8,668 bases of DNA from Rubrobacteraceae bacterium. GTDB taxonomy: Bacteria > Actinomycetota > Rubrobacteria > Rubrobacterales > Rubrobacteraceae. The notes beneath the pieces were generated by a model. That model ran no database searches. It was not told where the DNA came from and saw only the letters and a list, made by a program, of their open reading frames with translations. The translations under genes and the position numbers were made by a program. The stretch is taken from contig JAUJMB010000059.1 in NCBI GenBank assembly GCA_030447045.1, positions 1 to 8,668 of the forward strand. The letters are read 5' to 3'. This document shows positions 1-5,588 of this stretch, piece after piece. The first letter of the stretch is position 1. Every line of letters begins with the position of its first letter.

Positions 1-51
1 TTCGTCCTGCGCGACAAGGAGTGGGCCGGCAGCGAGAAGAAGGTGAATTAG
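1..51 (+). CDS. 3' end of an unidentified upstream gene (partial)
   Basis: Reading frame 1 is open from the window edge and encodes 16 residues, FVLRDKEWAGSEKKVN, then a TAG stop at 49-51. Only the charged C-terminal tail is visible, so no family can be named. The stop lies six bases before the start of the next gene, in the same frame. That tight spacing matches the rest of this strand and suggests the tail belongs to the first visible member of a plus-strand operon. With so few codons the coding call rests on position and base composition alone. Confidence 0.4.
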   Translation, partial: FVLRDKEWAGSEKKVN

Positions 52-57
52 AGGCCC

Positions 58-726
58 TTGCCGAAACTCCACATACTCAAGGTCTTCGTCGGGGAAGGCG
101 AAACCGGCGGCAACCCGCTGGGCGTCTTCCTCGACGGTTCGGGGGTGCCGGAGCCGGACCGGCAGACGGTAGCCAGGGACCTCGGCTTCTCCGAGACGGT
201 GTTCGTGGAGGACGCCGCGCGCGGAGCCTTGCGTATCTTCACGCCCGGGACAGAGCTGCCCTTCGCGGGGCACCCGCTCGTCGGCACGGCGTGGTTGTTG
301 GCGCGGGAAGGGTTGGGGGTTCCGGTTCTCCGCCCGCCGGCCGGCGAGGTTCCCGTGAGGTTCGAGGGGGATCTCTCGTTTATCTCCGGGCGGCCCGAGT
401 GGGCCCCAGAATTCGAGCACATCAGGCTAGACTCTCCTGCCGAGGTCGAGGCGCTGACGGGTCCGCCCGAAGGCCACGACCTTGCGGGGGTCTGGGCCTG
501 GGAGGACGAGGCGGAGGGCCGCGTGCGGGCACGGGTTTTTCCCGTGCGACTAGGCATAGAAGAGGACGAGGCGACGGGGGCGCACGCGGTAAGGCTGGTG
601 GCGCTACTGGGGCGCGAGGTGGAGATCCGGCAGGGCCTGGGATCCGTGATCCTCGCCAGCCCGAAGGACGACGGGAGCGTCGAGATCGGGGGGCGCACAG
701 AGCAGGTCGAGGTACGCGACTACTAG
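58..726 (+). CDS. PhzF-family isomerase/epimerase-like protein (compact form)
   Basis: This 222-aa protein belongs to the PhzF/YddE family, cytosolic enzymes with a pseudo-symmetric diaminopimelate-epimerase-like fold. Visible family motifs are GNPLGVF (19-24 region), FSETVFV (44-50), where E46 sits at the catalytic glutamate of PhzF, FTPGTELPFAGHP (61-73), and the C-terminal-half motif EDEATGAHAV (169-178), the counterpart of the usual EDPxTGSA. Typical members are about 260-300 aa, so this one is short; the deletion seems to fall in the second half, as both signature regions remain. The start is TTG at 58. In-frame TAG at 49 blocks extension, and the next ATG/GTG/TTG start (GTG at 145) would remove the GNP motif. 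A GAGG at 51-54 is close to the start, and translational coupling to the upstream stop is likely. The substrate cannot be inferred, and nothing nearby indicates phenazine synthesis. Confidence 0.9.
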   Translation: MPKLHILKVFVGEGETGGNPLGVFLDGSGVPEPDRQTVARDLGFSETVFVEDAARGALRIFTPGTELPFAGHPLVGTAWLLAREGLGVPVLRPPAGEVPVRFEGDLSFISGRPEWAPEFEHIRLDSPAEVEALTGPPEGHDLAGVWAWEDEAEGRVRARVFPVRLGIEEDEATGAHAVRLVALLGREVEIRQGLGSVILASPKDDGSVEIGGRTEQVEVRDY

Positions 727-730
727 GAGG
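725..730 (+). promoter_or_regulatory. Strong Shine-Dalgarno AGGAGG for the enoyl-CoA hydratase-like gene
   Basis: AGGAGG overlaps the last bases of the PhzF-family stop codon (TAG 724-726) and is six bases from the ATG at 737. It fixes that start, and its overlap with the upstream stop fits co-transcription and translational coupling. Confidence 0.85.
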
Positions 731-736
731 ACGCGC

Positions 737-1528
737 ATGATCGAAGCCGAGAAGACCTACGAGCACGTCCTGGTCGAGAGGGACGGCCCCCTCGCCTACG
801 TGACCATGAACCGGCCGAAGAGGCGGAACGCGCTCTCGGAGGACCACATGCTGGAGCTGATCGACTGCTTCGAGATTATAGGTCGGGAAAGAGAGTCCTC
901 CGTCGTGATCCTGCGCGGCGAGGGGCCCGCTTTCTGCGCCGGCCACGACCTCTCCGAGATGGTAGGCCGCGACCCCGAGGCCTACCGGCGCATCTTCGAC
1001 GTCTGCTGCAGGCTCATGGAGACCATCCAGGCCATCCCCCAGCCCGTCATAGCCCAGGTCCACGGGGTGGCGACCGCCGCCGGCTGCCAGCTCGCCGCCA
1101 CCTGCGACCTCGTCGTCGCCTCGCACGAGGCGCGCTTCGCCACGCCCGGCGTCAAGATAGGCCTCTTCTGCTCTACCCCGATGGTCGCCCTCTCCCGCGC
1201 CGTCGGCCAGAAAAAAAGCATGGAGATGCTGCTCACGGGCGAATTTATCTCCGCCGACGAAGCCAGGGCTGAGGGCCTCGTCAACAGGGTGGTCCCGGCC
1301 GAGGAGCTAGAGCCCGAGACGCGCTCCCTGGCGGACAAGATCTCCGAGGCGAGCCCCCTCGTCGTGGGCGTCGGCAAGCAGGCGTTCTACAAGCAGCTGG
1401 AGATGCCGACCGAACAGGCCTACGCGTACACGAAGGAGGTAATGTCCTTCAACGCCACCTTCGCCGACGCCCAGGAGGGCATGTGCGCCTTTCTGGAGAA
1501 GCGCAAGCCAGAGTGGAAGGGCCGCTAG
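737..1528 (+). CDS. Enoyl-CoA hydratase/isomerase family protein, ECHDC3-like
   Basis: This 263-aa protein has the normal length for a crotonase-fold enzyme acting on acyl-CoA thioesters. Family motifs are MNRPKRRNALS (24-34), the oxyanion-hole segment FCAGHDLSEM (66-75), GVATAAGCQLAATCDLVVAS (110-129) and FATPGVKIGLFCSTPM (134-149), followed by a MEMLLTGEFISADEA segment. The last three closely resemble the ECHDC3 branch. By alignment to rat mitochondrial enoyl-CoA hydratase, catalytic Glu144 is Gln118 here and Glu164 is Gly138, so classical hydration of enoyl-CoA is unlikely. The oxyanion hole looks intact. An isomerase, thioesterase-like or purely binding role is possible and the substrate is unknown. 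The ATG is fixed by the AGGAGG six bases upstream. It follows the PhzF-family gene by 10 nt and precedes the ClpS-like gene by 7 nt, so the three are probably one transcript. Confidence 0.93.
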   Translation: MIEAEKTYEHVLVERDGPLAYVTMNRPKRRNALSEDHMLELIDCFEIIGRERESSVVILRGEGPAFCAGHDLSEMVGRDPEAYRRIFDVCCRLMETIQAIPQPVIAQVHGVATAAGCQLAATCDLVVASHEARFATPGVKIGLFCSTPMVALSRAVGQKKSMEMLLTGEFISADEARAEGLVNRVVPAEELEPETRSLADKISEASPLVVGVGKQAFYKQLEMPTEQAYAYTKEVMSFNATFADAQEGMCAFLEKRKPEWKGR

Positions 1529-1535
1529 GCCGGTC

Positions 1536-1859
1536 ATGACCGAGACCGTCACGCGGCCGGCCGAGGTACAGGAGAGAAAGACCGAGGGCCTCCCGCCGTA
1601 CAACGTGGTGCTGCTCGACGACGACGACCACAGCTACGAGTACGTGATCCTGATGCTCAAGAGGGTCTTCGGCCATTCGGTAAACAAGGCCTACGAGATG
1701 GCGGTCGAGGTGGACACCGCGGGGAGGGTCGTGGTGCTCACCACCCACCTCGAGGAGGCCGAGCTCAAGCGCGACCAGATCCAAGCCTTCGGCCCGGATC
1801 CCCTCATCCCCCGCTGCAAGGGCTCCATGTCCGCCACCGTTGAACCGGCGTCCGGCTGA
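1536..1859 (+). CDS. ClpS-like ATP-dependent Clp protease adaptor, divergent
   Basis: This 107-aa protein has the ClpS core fold signature: PPYNVVLLDDDDHSYEYV (20-37), then a helix with MLKRVFGHSVNKAYEMAVEV (40-59), TAGRVVVLTTHLEEAELKRD (61-80), and a conserved-looking tail with PDPLIPRCKGSMSATVEPA. ClpS binds the ClpA/ClpC N-domain and delivers N-degron substrates. Aligned with E. coli ClpS, Asp35 and Asp36 are kept (D29, D30), but Asn34 is D28, the gatekeeper Met40 is Y34, and His66, which contacts the substrate alpha-amino group, is D60. The pocket is therefore more acidic and may not read classical N-degrons. The AELK(R) segment matches the ClpS AETK region. The ATG at 1536 has only a weak, distant GGAAGG (1515-1520), so expression probably depends on coupling to the upstream stop 7 nt away. 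No clpA or clpC gene is in the window. Confidence 0.85.
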   Translation: MTETVTRPAEVQERKTEGLPPYNVVLLDDDDHSYEYVILMLKRVFGHSVNKAYEMAVEVDTAGRVVVLTTHLEEAELKRDQIQAFGPDPLIPRCKGSMSATVEPASG

Positions 1860-1861
1860 CC

Positions 1862-3076
1862 TCAGTCCCCCGCGGGGGCGAGCCTGAAGATGCGGTCGTC
1901 GTCTTCGGCGGGCGTCCCGCGGCCGTCGCGGTTGCTGGTCGAGACCCAGAGCGAGCCGTCGGGGGCCTGGGCCACGTCCCTCACCCGGCCGACCTCGCCT
2001 TCGAGGAGACGCTCCCGGTCGGTGACGTCGCCCCGGTCGTCGAGCTCAAGCCTCCACAGGCTCTCGCCGCGCAGCGCCGTGACGAAGAGGTCGCCCTCCC
2101 ACTGGGGGATGGCGCCGTCCACCAGGATCTCCGCGCCGCTCGGCGAGGCTTCGCTCGTCGGCCAGACCGTGATGGGGTCTACGAACCCCCGGCCCTCGCC
2201 GCCCTCCCCCTCGACCTCGGGCCAGCCGTAGTTCTCCCCGGCCTCGATGCGGTTCGCCTCGTCCCAGGTGTTCTGCCCGAACTCGCTCGCGTACAGTTGC
2301 CCCCGCGCGTCCCAGGCGAGGCCCTGCACGTTGCGATGGCCCAGGGAGTAGACGGGGCTGTTCGGGAAGGGGTTGTCTTCGGGTACCGAGCCGTCTGGAG
2401 CGATGCGCAGGATCTTGCCGCCGAGGGAGCCGCGGTCCTGGGAGTTCGCGGTTTCGCCGGCGTCGCCGGTGGTGACGTAGAGCATCCCGTCGGGCCCGAA
2501 ACCTATCCTGCCCCCGTTGTGGTAGGAGTTGACGGGTATGCCGGTGAGCACGGGCTCGGGTTCCTCCCCGAGCCTGAACCGCACCACCCGGTTGTCCGAC
2601 GCCGTCGTCGTGTAGGCGTAGACGTAGCGGTCCTCCTCGTACCGCGGCGAGACCGCGATGCCCAGCAGGCCGCCCTCCCCGACGCCCCCTTCCGGCAGCG
2701 TCTGCACCTCCCGCACCTCCCCCTCGGGGCTCACCCTGAGGATCCGCCCCGAGTCCCGCTCGGTGACCAGCGCGTCGCCGTCGGGCAGGAAGGCGAAGGA
2801 CCACGGCACCCGCAGGCCCGTCGCCAGCGTGCTCACCCCCACTCTCGTCGAGGGGGAACCCTCCCCCCCGCCCTCTCCCGAGCCGGTCGTAGTAGCGTTT
2901 CCGGAGGCGGTTTCCTCCGGATCCTCTGTTCTTCCGGTCTCGATCGGCCCGGGGTTCTGTCCTTCGCCCCCCGACCCTCCGGTCGGGGCGCCGCAACCGG
3001 CAAGGGCCATCGTCAGCGCGGCGACGAACACGAGCGCCGTTACCCGAAACCTGCCCGCGTACTCCGCGCCCTGCAT
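1862..3076 (-). CDS. PQQ-dependent sugar dehydrogenase family lipoprotein (glucose/sorbosone dehydrogenase type)
   Basis: This 404-aa exported lipoprotein has a signal peptide with basic N-terminus, hydrophobic core (12-26) and lipobox LAGC, with C28 as the lipidated cysteine. A Gly/Ser/Glu/Thr-rich linker (29-79) precedes a six-bladed propeller domain of the GSDH family, which oxidises aldoses with PQQ as cofactor. Motifs: PWSFAFLPDG (91-100), YHNGGRIGFGPDGMLYVTTG (185-204), where H186 aligns with the general base His144 of Acinetobacter soluble GDH, GHRNVQGLAW (246-255), with R248 at the cofactor/substrate Arg, DEANRI...ENYGWPEVEG (272-290), and a last blade with DVAQAPDGSLWVSTSNRDGR. The frame stays open to 3274, but that extension lies over the aldo-keto reductase gene. 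The ATG at 3076 gives a textbook lipoprotein signal and has GAGGG (3085-3089) eight bases upstream. Whether PQQ is made or imported is not visible. It ends 2 nt from the convergent ClpS-like stop. Confidence 0.92.
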   Translation of the reverse strand: MQGAEYAGRFRVTALVFVAALTMALAGCGAPTGGSGGEGQNPGPIETGRTEDPEETASGNATTTGSGEGGGEGSPSTRVGVSTLATGLRVPWSFAFLPDGDALVTERDSGRILRVSPEGEVREVQTLPEGGVGEGGLLGIAVSPRYEEDRYVYAYTTTASDNRVVRFRLGEEPEPVLTGIPVNSYHNGGRIGFGPDGMLYVTTGDAGETANSQDRGSLGGKILRIAPDGSVPEDNPFPNSPVYSLGHRNVQGLAWDARGQLYASEFGQNTWDEANRIEAGENYGWPEVEGEGGEGRGFVDPITVWPTSEASPSGAEILVDGAIPQWEGDLFVTALRGESLWRLELDDRGDVTDRERLLEGEVGRVRDVAQAPDGSLWVSTSNRDGRGTPAEDDDRIFRLAPAGD

Positions 3077-3113
3077 CAGATCAGCCCTCTCTCTAGCGAT
3101 GAGACGAAGTGAG

Positions 3114-3119
3114 ATTATA
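3114..3119 (-). promoter_or_regulatory. Sigma70-type -10 box TATAAT for the PQQ dehydrogenase lipoprotein gene
   Basis: On the minus strand a perfect TATAAT lies in the 59-nt gap between the aldo-keto reductase stop and the lipoprotein start, an AT island in otherwise GC-rich sequence. It would place the transcript start near 3107 and give a 5' leader of about 30 nt that includes the GAGGG ribosome binding site. At 17 nt spacing the -35 region reads GCCCTA, which is a poor match to TTGACA, so either an activator is needed or the hit is partly fortuitous. It suggests the dehydrogenase can be transcribed independently of the reductase. Confidence 0.5.
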
Positions 3120-3135
3120 AAGGCGCCGCACCGAC

Positions 3136-3999
3136 CTAGGGCTTCAGGAGCGTAAGCGCCCTCACCTCCTCGCTGGACAGGCGAAGCGCCGCGGCGGCGA
3201 CGTTCTCTTCGAGGTGCGCGACGGATGAGGTGCCGGGGATCGGGAGCATGAGCGGGCTCTTCGCCAGCAGCCACGCGAGGGCGACCTGCGCGAAGGTGGC
3301 ATTGTGACGGGCGCGGATCCCGTCGAGGGCGCCGCCGGGGCGCGCCAGCCTGCCGGTGGCGAGCGGCAGCCAGGGGATAAAGGCGATGCCCTCCCCCTCG
3401 CAGGCCCGCAGGACGGCCTCCGAGCGGCGGTCGTTGAGGTTGTAGCGGTTCTGGACGGAGACGATGGGAACGATCTTCCGTGCCTTCCCCAGTTGTTCGG
3501 CCGTCACGTTGGAGAGGCCGACGTGCCGGATCTTCCCCTCCTCGCGCAGCCGGGCGAGGGCCTCGATCGACCTCTCGAAGGGGACGCGGCTGTCCGGCCG
3601 GTGGAGCTGGTAGAGGTCTATGCGGTCGAGCTTCAGGCGGCGGAGGCTGCCCTCGCAGGCCTCGCGCAGGTGTCTGGGGCTGCCGTTCGTCCTCCAGCGG
3701 CCCGGCCCCTGCCGGGTGTAGCCGCCCTTCGTGGCGATGACGAGGTTCCCGGGGTAGGGGTGGAGGGCGGAGGAGATCCCACGCTCGCTTACCTCGGGCC
3801 CGTACGCGTCCGCCGTGTCTATAAAGTTCACGCCGAGCTCCACCGCCCGGCGCAGCACGCGCCCAGCGTTCTTCGGGTCATCCGGCTCGCCCCACACGCC
3901 AGGGCCGCAGAGCCGCATGGCCCCGAAGCCGAGCCGGCCGATGGTGAGGTCGCCCCCGAGGGTTAGCGTGCCGGCGGAACGGTTCCTGCTATCGGTTAT
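3136..3999 (-). CDS. Aldo/keto reductase, probable AUA start codon
   Basis: This is a TIM-barrel NADPH-dependent oxidoreductase of the aldo/keto reductase superfamily, 287 aa from the proposed start. The catalytic tetrad is D61 (FIDTADAYG), Y66, K91 (VIATKGGY) and H133 (DLYQLHRPD). The C-terminal cofactor segment is IPGTSSVAHLEENVAAA. The first conventional start is ATG at 3918, but it would delete beta-strand 1; in-frame codons upstream encode MTDSRNRSAGTLTLGGDLTI then GRLGFGA, the normal N-terminus of this subfamily. No ATG, GTG or TTG exists between 3918 and the in-frame stop at 4012-4014. An ATA at 3999-3997 sits exactly six bases after GAGGAGG, so AUA is the best start; a strain-specific or sequencing G-to-A change is the alternative. 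The substrate is unknown. It lies upstream of the sugar dehydrogenase on the same strand, which may hint at a shared carbonyl/sugar redox role. Confidence 0.9.
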   Translation of the reverse strand: MTDSRNRSAGTLTLGGDLTIGRLGFGAMRLCGPGVWGEPDDPKNAGRVLRRAVELGVNFIDTADAYGPEVSERGISSALHPYPGNLVIATKGGYTRQGPGRWRTNGSPRHLREACEGSLRRLKLDRIDLYQLHRPDSRVPFERSIEALARLREEGKIRHVGLSNVTAEQLGKARKIVPIVSVQNRYNLNDRRSEAVLRACEGEGIAFIPWLPLATGRLARPGGALDGIRARHNATFAQVALAWLLAKSPLMLPIPGTSSVAHLEENVAAAALRLSSEEVRALTLLKP

Positions 4000-4005
4000 C
4001 CGATG

Positions 4006-4012
4006 CCTCCTC
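4006..4012 (-). promoter_or_regulatory. Shine-Dalgarno GAGGAGG that defines the aldo/keto reductase start
   Basis: On the minus strand GAGGAGG is followed by six bases (CATCGG) and then ATA ACC GAT AGC. It is the only good ribosome binding site near this gene and lies about 90 bases upstream of the first ATG, too far to serve it. It therefore argues for initiation at the ATA codon at 3999-3997. Confidence 0.75.
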
Positions 4013-4150
4013 TAGCTCTCTCCGGATGGCAGCATACCCGAGGGGGCGTCGGGGCCCACCGTCCTTTTGCTCTAGAATCACCGGCTGGGGGCGAGTAGAG
4101 AGGCGGTACCGGTAAGCGACAGCGCAGAGAGACCTTCGGCCGGCGGCGGT
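4013..4150. other. Divergent intergenic region between the aldo/keto reductase and the membrane protein
   Basis: These 138 bases should carry promoters for both flanking genes, but none is convincing. On the plus strand TAGAAT (4073-4078) matches TATAAT at 5 of 6 positions without a recognisable -35. On the minus strand TATGCT (within 4032-4037) matches 4 of 6. An 8-bp palindrome CGGTACCG sits at 4104-4111, short enough to be chance, though its location between divergent genes would suit an operator. No RNA gene or terminator hairpin is evident. Confidence 0.4.
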
Positions 4151-5494
4151 TTGAGGGCGCTCCTCGACGGGCGGCGCCCGCTTCTCGGCGCGGCTTTTCT
4201 TGGCGGGTACGCGTGGTCCACCTTCGCGCCGGGCTCGTTCGGCACGGCGCTCTTTCTGGGCCTGGGGGCTGTGCTTTTCGCGATCTCCGTGCCGTGGTCC
4301 AGCTCGTTCCACCGGGCGTTCGCGCTGGTCGCCCTCGTCGCGCTCGGGGCGACCGTGCTCACGGGGCGGTTCGCCGTCGGGGATTTCCTCGAAGGGATGC
4401 CGACGTATTTCGGGATCGTGGCGGTCCTGCTCGTGCTTAGCATCGCGGGGTACCCCATCCGGGCGGCGCGGTACGAGGCCCAGATACGGGCGCTCGTCTC
4501 GGCGCTCACGCGGCGCGGCGTCGGCGTGAGGGCGACGAGCGGGGTCTTGGGGCACGTGCTCGGCGCGGTGCTCGACGTCGGGGCCTTCGTCCTTATCGAC
4601 GTGATCACGGGCAGCGCCGCCCCCAAGGCGCGCCCGGACGCCCTGAAGTGGGCCGGACGCGCCTTCTCCTTCGCCCCCCTCTGGACGAACCTCAACGTCT
4701 TTACCGCCACCACCATCGTCCTTACCGGGGTCTCCTACCCGGCCCTCCTCGCCGCCACGGTCCCCTTTATCCTGCTCGGCCTCGCGGGCACGGTCCTGGC
4801 CGCCCAGAGAGGGGAGAACGACGCGTCGAGCGTTCCCGGCGCCCCGCTCGACCGCGGGGCGGCGGCGGTCCTCCTCTACCCCGTCCTGCTCGTCGCGGCG
4901 GTCGCCGTCGTGAACGTGCTCTTCCCCCGCCTGACGCTCACGGCCGCCATCGCCGTCACGGTGGCCATCATAGTCATCCTGATCGCCGCCCTCGCCACCG
5001 CCCTGACCCGCCGGGCCTCCCCCCTCAGGCGCCTCGCCGACGAGACGCGCGGCTCGCTCTCCTCCTCCCACGCCGAGTTCGCCCTCTTCGGCTCCGCCGG
5101 CATCCTGGTGCTCTCTCTGCAGTCTTTGGGCGTGCTGGCGCCGCTTGGCACCCTCCTCTCGGCGCTGCCGGCCGTGCTCGTGGCGCCGGCGCTCCTGGTC
5201 CTGATGGCGGCGGGCTTCCTCGCCGGCATCCACGTCATCCCGATGGTCCTCCTCCTCGACGCCGCCTTCCCCCTGGACGCCGGCCCCTCCCCCGTCCTGT
5301 GGGCCGTCGCGATCCTGCTCGGCGCCCAGTCCACGCTCCTGCTCACCCCCTTCTCCAGCGCCGTCACCATGCTCTCCCGGCTGACGGGCCTGCACCCGCT
5401 GGAGGTGGGCCCGAAACGCAACTGGCGCTTCGGCCTCGCCGTCGGGGCCGGCGCGGTGCTCTACCTCGGCCTCCTGACCGCGCTGCTCCTGTAG
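4151..5494 (+). CDS. Polytopic inner-membrane protein, permease-like, function unknown
   Basis: This 447-aa protein is strongly hydrophobic, with roughly 11-13 membrane segments by eye (for example near 10-28, 33-48, 55-72, 84-100, 130-152, 170-193, 196-217, 237-257, 262-285, 311-370 as two or three segments, 382-402, 427-447) and a polar loop at 286-310. Two similar elements stand out: helix-loop-helix ending in FAPLWTNLNVFTA (174-186) in the first half, and LLLTPFSSAVTMLSRLTG (396-413) in the second. Small/polar re-entrant motifs repeated in both halves are typical of ion-transporter-superfamily carriers of anions such as dicarboxylates, so a transporter is the best inference. I do not recognise the specific family. 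The start is uncertain: TTG at 4151 has no good ribosome binding site. The frame is open back to 4076 with only a CTG (4085) as alternative. It is divergent from the reductase and no partner subunit is adjacent. Confidence 0.8.
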   Translation: MRALLDGRRPLLGAAFLGGYAWSTFAPGSFGTALFLGLGAVLFAISVPWSSSFHRAFALVALVALGATVLTGRFAVGDFLEGMPTYFGIVAVLLVLSIAGYPIRAARYEAQIRALVSALTRRGVGVRATSGVLGHVLGAVLDVGAFVLIDVITGSAAPKARPDALKWAGRAFSFAPLWTNLNVFTATTIVLTGVSYPALLAATVPFILLGLAGTVLAAQRGENDASSVPGAPLDRGAAAVLLYPVLLVAAVAVVNVLFPRLTLTAAIAVTVAIIVILIAALATALTRRASPLRRLADETRGSLSSSHAEFALFGSAGILVLSLQSLGVLAPLGTLLSALPAVLVAPALLVLMAAGFLAGIHVIPMVLLLDAAFPLDAGPSPVLWAVAILLGAQSTLLLTPFSSAVTMLSRLTGLHPLEVGPKRNWRFGLAVGAGAVLYLGLLTALLL

Positions 5495-5502
5495 CGCGCC
5501 CA

Positions 5503-5523
5503 AGGGCTCCCCCGCGGGGCCCT
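5503..5523 (+). terminator. Possible hairpin terminator after the membrane-protein gene
   Basis: AGGGCTCC (5503-5510) pairs with GGGGCCCT (5516-5523) over eight base pairs, one of them G-U, around a five-base loop. It begins nine bases after the stop codon. No T-run follows, so it is not a canonical intrinsic terminator, but U-less hairpins are commonly proposed as terminators in GC-rich actinobacteria. It separates the gene from the promoter of the following regulator. Confidence 0.45.
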
Positions 5524-5533
5524 CGCAACGTTC

Positions 5534-5562
5534 GTGACGCGGACGCCGGGATCTTCTATAGT
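5534..5562 (+). promoter_or_regulatory. Sigma70-type promoter for the SARP/STAND/LuxR regulator
   Basis: GTGACG (5534-5539, 4 of 6 to TTGACA) and TATAGT (5557-5562, 5 of 6 to TATAAT) are separated by the ideal 17 bases. Transcription would begin near 5569-5570. That is about 20 bases before the ATG at 5589 and essentially at the in-frame GTG at 5571, so either a short leader or a nearly leaderless mRNA results. Confidence 0.55.
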
Positions 5563-5588
5563 GCGTTGGCGTGGAAAGGGGCGCGGAG

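Noticed and set aside
1211..1217. Run of seven A in a very GC-rich gene, possible slippage or frameshift site
   Set aside because: The frame reads CAG AAA AAA AGC, which is not a canonical -1 heptamer in phase, and the Q-K-K-S it encodes fits the family at that position.
1867..1878. Perfect 12-bp palindrome CCCCCGCGGGGG just after the clpS-like stop
   Set aside because: It has no loop, so only about four pairs could form, and no T-run follows. It encodes ordinary Pro-Ala-Gly codons of the dehydrogenase. I would not call it a bidirectional terminator.
3077..3274. N-terminal extension of the PQQ dehydrogenase frame by 66 codons
   Set aside because: The extension overlaps the reductase gene, is Arg-rich and would bury the lipoprotein signal peptide internally. 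ATG 3076 has a good ribosome binding site.
4104..4111. Palindrome CGGTACCG as an operator
   Set aside because: Eight bases are too few to stand out from chance in this base composition; it is mentioned only in the intergenic entry.
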